A stretch of 7,726 nucleotides of DNA from an uncultured Corynebacterium sp. (GCA_915275065.1 CAJZGD010000119.1:1-7726), one strand, 5' to 3'; shown: positions 1 to 7,525, counted from the stretch's first letter. Made by a program: numbers and translations. The notes: generated by a model not told the origin, from the sequence alone.

Positions 1-32
1 CACTCTTCCCCTACACGACGCTCTTCCGATCT
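1..32 (+). other. Illumina TruSeq adapter remnant (non-genomic)
   Basis: These 32 bases match the last 32 of the 33 bases of the universal TruSeq read-1 adapter, ending in CTCTTCCGATCT. There is one mismatch, a C where the adapter has T at position 8. The terminal T at 32 is the base joined to A-tailed genomic fragments, so genomic sequence starts at 33. This is an untrimmed library artefact at a contig end. It should be masked, because it affects the apparent end of the neighbouring gene. Confidence 0.97.
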
Positions 33-2137
33 CAGGCGGAAACCTTCTCCGCCTGAAGCCGATCGTGATCCTCGGCGGCGCCAACGCTCGCCTCAATATA
101 GCTACGATGCTCGGCGATGCTGGTAGCGGCGTCCCGAACATGGTTCTCCAAATACTCGACATGCGCCTGGGCCGCCTCGTAGAGCTGCTTCTTCGCGGTG
201 GGGGCGGCCTGTTTCAGCTGCTCTGCAATTTCGTCACGGGCGGCGGTCACCTCATCCAACGCGGCGCGCTCGGTGGCGCAGTCGGCCCGGAGCTCGGCAA
301 GACTCGGGGAATCGACAACCTGTTCGAGTTGTTCGGTGGTGACCCGGGCGGCCTCCCTGGCATCCGCAAGGACCGCCTCGTGCACCGCAAGCGCCTGGGC
401 GGCCGGCCGGTCGGCAAGACTCACCAGGGCAGCGTCAGCCTGTTCCCGATCCGCCACCGCCGCGGCAAGCGCCTGGCCTGCCGAGGTCACCGCGGCCTCC
501 GCCTTAGCCAGGGTGACATCAACCTCTACGGGTTCGGCGTCAAGCGCCGCATCCAGCTCATCCAGGCTCAACTCCCCCAGCAGCACATCGTGCTGGGTGG
601 CGAGCAGCTTCAACGCGGACTGCGCCTCGGTGTAGGTGGTCCGGGCCGCCCGGGCCTCGGCGAGGGTCGCAAACCCATGCTTGGCAATGAGATCGGCCAA
701 GTCCGCCTCCGCCTGGGCCACCGCGTCGTGGGTTTCGGCATCCCCGGCGCCGGGCGTGATGGTGATGGTGGTGTCCCCGACGGTCAGAGTGGTGGTGTCG
801 GCGACCACATGTTCGAATTCCGCGTCCGCGGGCTCCCCGTTAAGGGTGAGTTTCGTGGCCGCCGGCGCCCGCACCGCGAGCTTGGGTGCCCGCAGCTCGT
901 GGGTGTGCCGGGCCAGGCGCACCGCGGATTCGGCCGTCTCGTACCGAGTGACGGTCGCCGCGGCCACCTTGGGGATGGCAACCAGTGTGCGGCGCTGGGC
1001 GGCAATATCGTCGAGGGCGCGGCGTAGTTTTTCCAGCTCGGCTCGCCGCTGTTGGCTGGCCGCCGCGTCGCGGGTGGCGGTGGCTGCCCGCACCGCATCG
1101 TGGGCCTGCTTTTCTGCGGCCACGGCTGCGGCGCGCGCGGCGGTGAGCGTTGCGCTGCGCTCGTCCTCCGCCTCGGCTGCCTGGCGCAGGTCAACCAGTG
1201 CGGCTTCGAGCTTATCGACGCGCTCCCGGCCGACCCGTTCGCTTTCCACAAGCTCTAGGCGTTTCGCCAAGGCTGCCTCGGCGGCCTGGAGTCGCACCCG
1301 GGCCAGCTCCTGGTCCCGGTCGAGCTGTTCGGCCTGGTGTTGAATCTGCCGGGCGGCCTCGTAATCCCTGTGGCAGGCGTCTCGGATCTCCCGCTGCCCC
1401 GGCAGCTCGCGTTCGGCCGCGACCCGGGCCGTGGTGATGCGCTCCACCTCCGCAACATGGTGGTGCAGTTCTTCAAGCCGGCTGGCGGCATCCTGGGCGG
1501 CCTGGGTGGCTACCGCCACCCGATCGTGGTGGGCCTGGAACTGCTTGGTGGGCTTTCCCCGCTGCGTATAGTACTTGTGGTATTCGCCGATGATGCGGGC
1601 CAAGAGTGGCCCGGTCTCCACGTCCCGGGTTTGACTGCCATCCCCGACCCCGCTCACCCCGCTGGCTTCCGCCAGGACCTGCGTGAGGGAGGTAATGCCG
1701 CCCAATACCAGCGGGTGCACCATGCTTCCCTGCCGGTTATACAGGGCGGTGAACAGGGTTTGGTCAACATGCTTGTGGAAGAATTCTTCGAAACGCTGTT
1801 CGGCGTCGCCACCGGTGTAGCTGCCGTCACCCGAAATGGTGAGCTCGGCCCTGGGGGTTTTCAACCACTGCTTCAACAGTCGAACATTCTTTCCCCCCAG
1901 GGTAAGGTTCACGGTCACCTGCGGACCGACGTCGCTGCCCAGGGGTTGAGTGTCTTTCACCGCCTGAGCCCGGGACGAATGCTTGGTGTGCAGCACCTGG
2001 GCTATGGCCTCTAGGACGGTGGATTTGCCCTGCTCGTTATCGCCATGGATGACGAAAACCCCATGGTCGGGAATGTTGGACCATCGAAGATGCCGGATGG
2101 TTTTGAAATCTCTAATTTCAATGTCGGTGATCAGCAT
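32..2137 (-). CDS. SbcC/Rad50/SMC-like AAA ATPase, 3'-truncated at contig edge
   Basis: This is the ATPase partner expected for the SbcD/Mre11-like protein encoded just upstream. Such proteins use ATP to clamp DNA ends and gate the nuclease. Visible order: an N-terminal ABC half with Walker A GDNEQGKST (residues 32-40) and a Q-loop-like LYNRQG (Q136); a long Ala/Glu/Arg-rich coiled coil (about 195-390); a short Thr/Val-rich, probably beta segment (about 420-462); and a second coiled coil (about 466-690). No CxxC zinc hook is present; the only cysteines are at 255 and 620. The protein stops at 701 residues inside or just after the returning coiled coil, with no ABC signature and no Walker B. 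The apparent TGA (34-32) takes its last base from the adapter, so the real gene continues beyond the contig. The ATG follows the upstream stop by 6 nt, with a GAGGT ribosome binding site 10 nt before it. It resembles what I recall of M. tuberculosis Rv1278. Confidence 0.9.
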   Translation of the reverse strand: MLITDIEIRDFKTIRHLRWSNIPDHGVFVIHGDNEQGKSTVLEAIAQVLHTKHSSRAQAVKDTQPLGSDVGPQVTVNLTLGGKNVRLLKQWLKTPRAELTISGDGSYTGGDAEQRFEEFFHKHVDQTLFTALYNRQGSMVHPLVLGGITSLTQVLAEASGVSGVGDGSQTRDVETGPLLARIIGEYHKYYTQRGKPTKQFQAHHDRVAVATQAAQDAASRLEELHHHVAEVERITTARVAAERELPGQREIRDACHRDYEAARQIQHQAEQLDRDQELARVRLQAAEAALAKRLELVESERVGRERVDKLEAALVDLRQAAEAEDERSATLTAARAAAVAAEKQAHDAVRAATATRDAAASQQRRAELEKLRRALDDIAAQRRTLVAIPKVAAATVTRYETAESAVRLARHTHELRAPKLAVRAPAATKLTLNGEPADAEFEHVVADTTTLTVGDTTITITPGAGDAETHDAVAQAEADLADLIAKHGFATLAEARAARTTYTEAQSALKLLATQHDVLLGELSLDELDAALDAEPVEVDVTLAKAEAAVTSAGQALAAAVADREQADAALVSLADRPAAQALAVHEAVLADAREAARVTTEQLEQVVDSPSLAELRADCATERAALDEVTAARDEIAEQLKQAAPTAKKQLYEAAQAHVEYLENHVRDAATSIAEHRSYIEASVGAAEDHDRLQAEKVSA

Positions 2138-2143
2138 CGTTGG

Positions 2144-3292
2144 TTATACCTCGTTATGGAGTTGAAGCAGCAGGTTGAGGGCATCGGAGGCAACCGGGTC
2201 GGTGTCGGTGGCCAACTCTTGGGCGGCGGCTAAGACGAAGCCGGAAAGGTCCAGGTCCGCAATGTCCACGTCGGTGGCCGCGGTGGTGAGATTCATGGTT
2301 CGGGTGCGCGGATACAGGTGGGCGAACAGGGGCCGCAGGCGGACGAGTTCGGCTTCTAGGTGTTGGCGGGTGGCGAGGTCTACCGCGCCCACCAGGGAGT
2401 ATTTGATGACGGTGCGGTCCTTGCGCGGGTAGGCGTCCAATTGGGCGATGAAGTCACGGATGTCGTCAAGGCTGTTGACGTCGGCGCTGATGGCGTCGAA
2501 CCGCCACGTGCCGATCTGAGTTTCGGTCACCGTCACCTCGGCCTGGGCCGCCGCAGACTTGGTGATGTCCACGATGAGCGCCTTGCCGGAATTATTTTCT
2601 CCCTGGCCGCTGGGCAGCTCTCTAAAGGCGGTGACCTCGGGGGCGCCGGAGAACCAGATGGCGCCGGTATCACTAAGGCTGATGGCGGAGTGGGTGTCCC
2701 CCAGGGCCAGGTAGTCGATGGTGCCGCCGCAGATGGCAGCCTCCACCGTGTCCCGGTCGATGATGTCCATGCGAATATCGTTGCTGCGGTTATCGAGTTG
2801 GCCGTGCCCCACGACGATTCGGATGGTAGCAGCCGGCTCCAGGTCAGCAATAGCATGGGATACCAGGTCACAGCTGGGGGTTTTGCTGTGCCAGGGGGCG
2901 CCGATGAGCTCCACGCCGGGGGTGACCTCGATGGGAGTGCTGTCGGTGAACACGTGAATCCTGGGATGGGATTCGGCGCGGTAGAAAATGCTGTCGGCGG
3001 TGAGTGGATCGTGGTTGCCGGGGAGCAGGTACACGTCGACGGGGAGGGCCGCCAATGCGGCAAGGGCACGCTCCCGGGTCTTGGCGGAGATGGAATTATG
3101 TTCGAATACATCGCCGGCAACAATAATGAAATCGCACTGGTATTCGATGGCTTTTTCTCCGAGGCGAGTGATGGCTTCGACGCGGGCGGCGTCGAAAAGC
3201 GCCTGAGCGTCTTCGGTTTCTTGCAGAAACCAGCGGGTCATGCCTAGTTGCAGATCGGAAGTGTGAAGAAATCGGGTAGTCAGCGCGGTCAT
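2144..3292 (-). CDS. SbcD/Mre11-like metallophosphoesterase (DNA exonuclease)
   Basis: Probable two-metal nuclease subunit of an Mre11-Rad50 (SbcCD) type complex, working on DNA ends with the ATPase encoded 6 nt downstream. The calcineurin-like motifs occur in order: HTSDLQ (10-15), AGDVFEHN (59-66), PGNHD (91-95), VGHG (161-164) and LGDTHS (197-202). A C-terminal part of about 255-340 probably corresponds to the capping region. At 382 aa the length suits SbcD proteins. I chose the ATG at 3292 because the conserved first strand starts a few residues later and an AGGG ribosome binding site lies just upstream. A longer in-frame extension to 3424 would overlap the preceding gene by 125 nt and adds no domain. 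Two metal ligands are unusual: Gln15 stands where the family usually has His in DxH, and Asp199 replaces the first His of GHxH. The nuclease family is clear, but the substrate and polarity cannot be read from the sequence. Confidence 0.93.
   Translation of the reverse strand: MTALTTRFLHTSDLQLGMTRWFLQETEDAQALFDAARVEAITRLGEKAIEYQCDFIIVAGDVFEHNSISAKTRERALAALAALPVDVYLLPGNHDPLTADSIFYRAESHPRIHVFTDSTPIEVTPGVELIGAPWHSKTPSCDLVSHAIADLEPAATIRIVVGHGQLDNRSNDIRMDIIDRDTVEAAICGGTIDYLALGDTHSAISLSDTGAIWFSGAPEVTAFRELPSGQGENNSGKALIVDITKSAAAQAEVTVTETQIGTWRFDAISADVNSLDDIRDFIAQLDAYPRKDRTVIKYSLVGAVDLATRQHLEAELVRLRPLFAHLYPRTRTMNLTTAATDVDIADLDLSGFVLAAAQELATDTDPVASDALNLLLQLHNEV
2148..2152 (-). promoter_or_regulatory. 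Ribosome binding site of the SMC-like ATPase gene
   Basis: On the minus strand this reads GAGGT, 10 nt before the ATG at 2137. It lies inside the last codons of the metallophosphoesterase gene, whose TAA is at 2146-2144. This supports the chosen start and suggests coupled translation of nuclease and ATPase. Confidence 0.6.
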
Positions 3293-3295
3293 TAT

Positions 3296-3301
3296 CACCC
3301 T
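3296..3301 (-). promoter_or_regulatory. Ribosome binding site of the metallophosphoesterase gene
   Basis: On the minus strand AGGGTG overlaps the TAG stop of the SWIM gene (3302-3300), and its AGGG ends 5 nt before the ATG at 3292. It decides the short start for the nuclease gene and points to translational coupling. Confidence 0.5.
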
Positions 3302-4277
3302 ATGTTTCGTGCGTGAGATTGTAGTACAAGTCTTCGATGTCAGATACGGCACATAGCTCATCCATACTGGTGTACGAAATGGTCCGCATGGCTTTGTGGA
3401 GGAGTTGTTCATCCGAGTCGGCAAGGGCGGACTGGGTTTTCAGCTGGGGAATCTCCGGCAGGGGGCCGCCGTTCCAGAACCGGTCGGTGGCCGCGGCAAT
3501 GGCCTCGGGCGACGGCGCCTCCGCCCGCTTTGCTGACTCTGCCGAACCAGCGGATGCAGATGTTTTGGGCGTTGGAGGCACCGATCCTGCCGACCCCGCC
3601 GACTTCGTCGACTGTTTCGGCAGCCGCATATCGGCCAAGTTCAGACCCCGCAGTTGAAACACCAACCCCGGGTCGGCCGCCACCCGATCCGCAGCCGCCA
3701 TCATGGTCGCCACAATGTGCTTACACACCTTCGCCTTGTCCGGACAATCGCAGTAATACCGCGCCTTATAGGGGTGGCCGCCAAACAAAATCTTCAGCAT
3801 GTCCGGCGAAAACTGCCCGGACCGCACCGCCTGAATCCCGCCATCGAGCTGGGAAATCAGGTCCGGCAGCCGCGCCAACTGCGGGTCGGTGCGGGGTGGG
3901 AACATAATGACCACCGAAAACGGCTGCGGCTGGGAACCAATAACCTTCGCGGTAATAGCTCCCGGCACAAACTCCACATTGATCACGTGGCCGGCCTGAT
4001 AGTAGCCGCGGCCCCGGCTCAGCCTGCCGCTATCAGCCTGGGCGAATGCCAGATCGGTGAGCCAGTCAGCAGCCGTGCTGCGGGTCCCCTTGGCCTTCGC
4101 CCGCGCCCTCGTGGGTTTCCGCCGCGGCTTGTGGGAGGGCGCATCGGGGTCGGCAAACATGTCACGACCGGCGACAGGTGCACGATCCCGCGCCCCAAAA
4201 TTCACGTAGATGACGTTGTCTACCTGGGGCGACCTGCGCGACGACCGGCGGCCTTTCCCATCAAACCTCTCTGCCAC
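3300..4277 (-). CDS. SWIM zinc-finger protein
   Basis: Likely accessory protein of the SNF2 helicase, since SWIM-domain proteins are commonly encoded beside such helicases. The diagnostic motif is CDCPDKAKVCKH at residues 176-187, a CxC-x6-CxH zinc-binding pattern for DNA or protein contacts. The first 66 residues are rich in Arg and Lys and look disordered apart from a short NVIYVNFGAR segment. Residues about 67-165 form the usual pre-SWIM region with SRGRGYYQAGHV. A Ser/Ala/Gly/Pro linker (about 222-256) precedes a C-terminal segment with FWNGGPLPEI. The start is GTG, placed directly after the helicase TAA with no intervening base, and a GGGAG ribosome binding site lies 9 nt before it. The arrangement matches what I recall of M. 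tuberculosis Rv2101-Rv2102. The exact biochemical role is unknown. Confidence 0.9.
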   Translation of the reverse strand: MAERFDGKGRRSSRRSPQVDNVIYVNFGARDRAPVAGRDMFADPDAPSHKPRRKPTRARAKAKGTRSTAADWLTDLAFAQADSGRLSRGRGYYQAGHVINVEFVPGAITAKVIGSQPQPFSVVIMFPPRTDPQLARLPDLISQLDGGIQAVRSGQFSPDMLKILFGGHPYKARYYCDCPDKAKVCKHIVATMMAAADRVAADPGLVFQLRGLNLADMRLPKQSTKSAGSAGSVPPTPKTSASAGSAESAKRAEAPSPEAIAAATDRFWNGGPLPEIPQLKTQSALADSDEQLLHKAMRTISYTSMDELCAVSDIEDLYYNLTHET

Positions 4278-7200
4278 TTATTCCATCTCCCGATAACTCA
4301 GCAATGTGGCCAGCTCCGCGTCGGAAAGCTCCGTCAACCAGCCCTCGCCCTGGGCGATCATGGCTGCCGCCAGCTCGGACTTGCCCGAAATGATGTCGTG
4401 AATCCGCTCCTCGACCGTGCCTGCCGTAATCAGCTTATACACAAACACGTTTTTGTCCTGCCCAATGCGGTACGCCCGGTCCGTTGCCTGGTTTTCCACC
4501 GCGGGGTTCCACCACCGGTCCATGTGCACCACAATGTTTGCCGCGGTGAGATTGAGGCCGGTGCCGCCCGCCTTGAGCGACAACACCATTGCCGGCGCCC
4601 CATCCGGCGCCTGGAATTGTTGCACCATTGTATCCCGCCCGCTTTTGCTCACCCCGCCGTGGAGAAACGGGATTTTCTGCCCATAATAGTCGGAGAGATA
4701 GGGGGTGAGCATGTCCCCAAACGCCTTGTATTGGGTGAAAATAAGTACTTTTTCGCCGTGGTCACGGGCGTTTTCCACGATTTGCATGAGTTCTTCCACC
4801 TTGCCGGAGCGATGGTGGTTCCCCCGCAGCATGGGGGACCCATCGCCAAGGAAATGCGCCGGGTGATTACAAATCTGTTTGATTTTGGTCAGTGACGCGA
4901 GCACCAGGCCGCGCCGCCCTATGCCTTCGGCCTGTTCCAACTGGGTGGTGAGGTCGTTAACGTATGCGGTGTAGAGGGCGGCTTGTTCCTTGGTGAGGTC
5001 CACGGTGATGACGGTTTCGGTTTTTTCGGGGAAGTCCCCAATGATGGCCGGGTCGGATTTGAGCCGGCGCAATATAAACGGCGCGGTGAGGTTGCGCAAT
5101 TGTTCTTGTTTTTTCTCATCCCCGGTGACTTCGATGGGTTTGGAGAAGTGGTGTTTGAAAAACGAGACGGACCCGAGGATGCCGGGGTTGCAGAAGTCCA
5201 GGATGGCGCGCAGTTCCAGCAGGCGGTTTTCCACTGGGGTGCCGGTGAGCACCATGCGGTGGTCGGCGGGAAGGGAGCGGACGGCCTTGGAGATTTTGGT
5301 GCTGGAGTTTTTAATGTGTTGGGCTTCGTCGAGGGTAACGCGATGCCAGTGTTGCCGCCCCAGGAGTTGGTAGTCGCGGCTGGCGATGCCATAGCTGGTG
5401 ATCACAATGTCGTAGTCGGTGACGGCGCCGAGGAATTCCTGATCCTTTTTACGCTCGGTGCCGTGGTGGACCAGGATTTTCAGGTGGGGGGTGAACTTTT
5501 TCGCCTCGCGCGCCCAGTTGCCGACCACGCTGGTGGGGGCGATAACCAGCGACGGCCCCACCTTGCCCGTCTGCCCCGCAGGTTCCGCTACGGTTGGTTC
5601 ACGTTCGGAGTTGTCGCGTTCGGCCGCTTCGAGGGCGAGGAGTTGCAGGGTTTTGCCCAACCCCATGTCGTCGGCGAGCACGGCGCCGAGGCCTTGGCTG
5701 GCCATCCAATGCATCCAGTCCACACCGCGGCGCTGATATTCGCGCAGGCTGGCGGTCACGCTGGCGGGGATGGGGATGCGCCGCGGTGCGGGAAGCTCGT
5801 GCCTGATGGCGCCGCCGATGAGGCTGACCTGCCAGTGGTGGCCGGTGACCGCGATCGGGTCGGTGGTTTCGGCGGTGAGGTTGAGTTCCCGCAGCTCCTT
5901 GAGGCTGATTTCGCCGCTGCTGGGGTTGTCAAGCGCCGCGGTGAGTTCCTCAATTGTGCGTTCGATTTCGGTGGTGTCGTCGCCGGCGGCTTTTGCGGCG
6001 GCGAGTTGTTGTTTGGCCTGCTTGAGTTGGCTCATCACCGAGCCCACCGAAGATTTCCGCAGCCGTTCCATGTACTGGGAGATCGAACGAATGGACGCGG
6101 CGTCGGCAAGAACCCATTCTCCCCGCAGGTTAATCAGGCCGGATTTGGCTGCCACCAGGTCGGACATTTCCTTGTCCGTGAGGTCTATATCGCCGATGGA
6201 TACCCGCCAGTCGAAGGCCACGATGTGGTCGAGGCCGAGTTGGGGGGCGGTGGTGGCTTCCTCGTCGTCACGCAGGCGCATGTGGGCGGTGACGGTTTGG
6301 CGGCGCCACATCCTGGGCAGCATCACGATCATGCCGCGTTCCCGGAGCTTAGGAACCGCGTCGTTGATGAATGAGAGGAGTTCGTCGGTGGTAAGGTACA
6401 CGTCCCAATCTCCGGCGTTGTCGGCGTGGCGGAGCGCCGCCACCAGGGGCGAGTCGGGACTGGGCCGGTCGGGGTTGAGGTAGGGCGTGATGAGTTGGGC
6501 TTCGCGCCGCAGGGCGGTGATGCGGCGATTGGTGGCGTGGTCGAAGTTGGCGGGATGGATAGGCATGGGGGCATCCACCCCGGATCGCACCTGGACACGA
6601 ATAGGCCATATGGCTTGGGCATGGCCGCCGCCTACCGGTTCGAGGTCGGGGTTCGTGTCGGGTTCTTCGATCATGAGCACGAGTTGAACGTCGATGGCAG
6701 CGATGGAGTCGCGCCATTTATTGAGCGCGGAGACCAAAGTAGCGCTGCCCCGGCGCAGAGGGTTGCTTTCGACGAGAGCGGCGGCGAAATCGTGCCAGGG
6801 GGTGGGTCGAGGTCTATGGTAGTCGTCGCTGATGAGGGAGTTGACGATCCAGTGGAGGAGTTCGTCGGCGATGTCTTCGACTATGGTGGGCCCGCCGTTG
6901 GTGGTGATGACGCCGGGGGCAGCTTTAGTCATACTGACCAGCCAACCGCGTTCGCCTAGCCCGGCGGCGAGTTGCCAGGTGGGATACCATTGTCGCTCGA
7001 AAAAGCCGAGCTTGATGGTGACACGGCCAGCCCGGGCGAAGGCGGTGAGCCCCCGGTACATGTGGGCGAGCCAGAGGAGGTCGGGGGCGAGGGTGGCGCG
7101 TTGTTCCGGGGTGACTGGTGGCGTGTCGGTGGGGTCATCGAAGTCATTGGTGTCGTCGACGATGGCGGCAATGGCGGCGAGCACCGGCACCGCCTGTTCG

Positions 7201-7442
7201 GGGGTGCAGGCGATGGTAGGTACGGGTAACTTGCGCTCTCTTCCTTTGGGAGTCATGAGGTGCATATCGACTCGGTGCCGGTACCGTTTTCCGGCGATGA
7301 GGTCTTCGATAACCGGGGGGAATGTGCCAGGGGCAATCCCGCTACCAGTAACGATTTTATGCCCATCTACTTGCTCAATCCACAAATGGAGGCCTGACTG
7401 TTTCTGCCAAAATCCGTGAATCAGATGCATCGCTGTGCCCAT
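4278..7442 (-). CDS. SNF2-family DEAD/DEAH-like helicase (HelZ-type)
   Basis: ATP-driven dsDNA translocase/remodeller of the Swi2/Snf2 superfamily 2 group, 1054 aa. All core motifs are intact: LREYQRRGVDW (566-576), motif I DDMGLGKT (591-598), Ia LVIAPTS (632-638), II DEAQ (705-708), III LTGTP (732-736), IV KVLIFTQY (898-905), V GGTGLNL (959-965) and VI QATDRAYRIGQ (985-995). The segment about 390-455 (QLGLDHIVAFDWRVSIG, then LRGEW) matches the SNF2-associated bacterial domain (DUF3670/PF12419 type). A short coiled coil follows at about 470-505. The first 350 residues are family-specific with no recognised catalytic motif. The length is close to what I recall for mycobacterial HelZ (Rv2101). 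It is the first gene of the four-gene minus-strand operon. The ATG at 7442 is favoured because a TATTGT -10 box ends 6 nt before it, which suggests a leaderless message. A second in-frame ATG four codons in is possible. Confidence 0.95.
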   Translation of the reverse strand: MGTAMHLIHGFWQKQSGLHLWIEQVDGHKIVTGSGIAPGTFPPVIEDLIAGKRYRHRVDMHLMTPKGRERKLPVPTIACTPEQAVPVLAAIAAIVDDTNDFDDPTDTPPVTPEQRATLAPDLLWLAHMYRGLTAFARAGRVTIKLGFFERQWYPTWQLAAGLGERGWLVSMTKAAPGVITTNGGPTIVEDIADELLHWIVNSLISDDYHRPRPTPWHDFAAALVESNPLRRGSATLVSALNKWRDSIAAIDVQLVLMIEEPDTNPDLEPVGGGHAQAIWPIRVQVRSGVDAPMPIHPANFDHATNRRITALRREAQLITPYLNPDRPSPDSPLVAALRHADNAGDWDVYLTTDELLSFINDAVPKLRERGMIVMLPRMWRRQTVTAHMRLRDDEEATTAPQLGLDHIVAFDWRVSIGDIDLTDKEMSDLVAAKSGLINLRGEWVLADAASIRSISQYMERLRKSSVGSVMSQLKQAKQQLAAAKAAGDDTTEIERTIEELTAALDNPSSGEISLKELRELNLTAETTDPIAVTGHHWQVSLIGGAIRHELPAPRRIPIPASVTASLREYQRRGVDWMHWMASQGLGAVLADDMGLGKTLQLLALEAAERDNSEREPTVAEPAGQTGKVGPSLVIAPTSVVGNWAREAKKFTPHLKILVHHGTERKKDQEFLGAVTDYDIVITSYGIASRDYQLLGRQHWHRVTLDEAQHIKNSSTKISKAVRSLPADHRMVLTGTPVENRLLELRAILDFCNPGILGSVSFFKHHFSKPIEVTGDEKKQEQLRNLTAPFILRRLKSDPAIIGDFPEKTETVITVDLTKEQAALYTAYVNDLTTQLEQAEGIGRRGLVLASLTKIKQICNHPAHFLGDGSPMLRGNHHRSGKVEELMQIVENARDHGEKVLIFTQYKAFGDMLTPYLSDYYGQKIPFLHGGVSKSGRDTMVQQFQAPDGAPAMVLSLKAGGTGLNLTAANIVVHMDRWWNPAVENQATDRAYRIGQDKNVFVYKLITAGTVEERIHDIISGKSELAAAMIAQGEGWLTELSDAELATLLSYREME
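4287..4291 (-). promoter_or_regulatory. Ribosome binding site of the SWIM gene
   Basis: GGGAG on the minus strand lies within the last helicase codons, 9 nt before the GTG at 4277. Because the helicase stop TAA directly abuts this GTG, ribosomes ending on the helicase can restart at once. This supports the GTG as the true start. Confidence 0.6.
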
Positions 7443-7448
7443 GTTTTT

Positions 7449-7454
7449 ACAATA
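7449..7454 (-). promoter_or_regulatory. -10 element of a likely leaderless promoter for the helicase operon
   Basis: On the minus strand TATTGT fits the actinobacterial TAnnnT pattern. It is followed by exactly six bases (AAAAAC) before the helicase ATG, so a transcript starting at the usual distance would begin on the A of the ATG. No Shine-Dalgarno sequence lies near this ATG, which agrees with leaderless translation. No good -35 box is seen about 17 bp further upstream. Confidence 0.5.
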
Positions 7455-7493
7455 CCTAACTCACCAACCCCACTTTCTCCACCCCCATTCGGG

Positions 7494-7506
7494 TGTGTTA
7501 AACACA
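7494..7506. promoter_or_regulatory. Inverted repeat, candidate operator 1
   Basis: TGTGTT-A-AACACA is a perfect 6+1+6 palindrome centred on 7500. Its size and symmetry fit a dimeric transcription factor site. It lies 52-64 bp upstream of the helicase start and about 80 bp upstream of the putP start. The regulator cannot be named. Confidence 0.4.
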
Positions 7507-7525
7507 ATACTTTTCTACCCAAAAA

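Noticed and set aside
65..2014. Several long plus-strand open frames opposite the SMC-like gene
   Set aside because: They show the Arg/Gly/Ala/Ser-rich composition expected of the antisense of a GC-rich gene, have no recognisable domains, and lie opposite a gene with clear motifs.
3252..3261. A second adapter-like string, AGATCGGAAG, identical to the start of the reverse-complemented TruSeq adapter
   Set aside because: The match ends after 10 bases. On the minus strand it encodes part of the conserved HTSDLQLG motif of the metallophosphoesterase, and the reading frame is uninterrupted on both sides. It is a chance match, not a chimeric join.
3293..3424. N-terminal 44-residue extension of the metallophosphoesterase from an upstream ATG at 3424
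   Set aside because: It overlaps the well-supported SWIM coding end, has no family similarity that I can see, and a better-placed ATG with a ribosome binding site exists at 3292.
3530..3620. GCCGA/GCGGA-like repeated triplets in the SWIM gene as a possible DNA repeat
   Set aside because: They encode the Ser/Ala/Gly-rich protein linker and are imperfect and short. Low-complexity coding explains them.
4983..6374. 463-residue plus-strand open frame opposite the helicase
   Set aside because: Gly/Val/Phe-rich composition without domains, lying opposite intact helicase motifs I-III. It is an artefact of codon bias in high-GC DNA.
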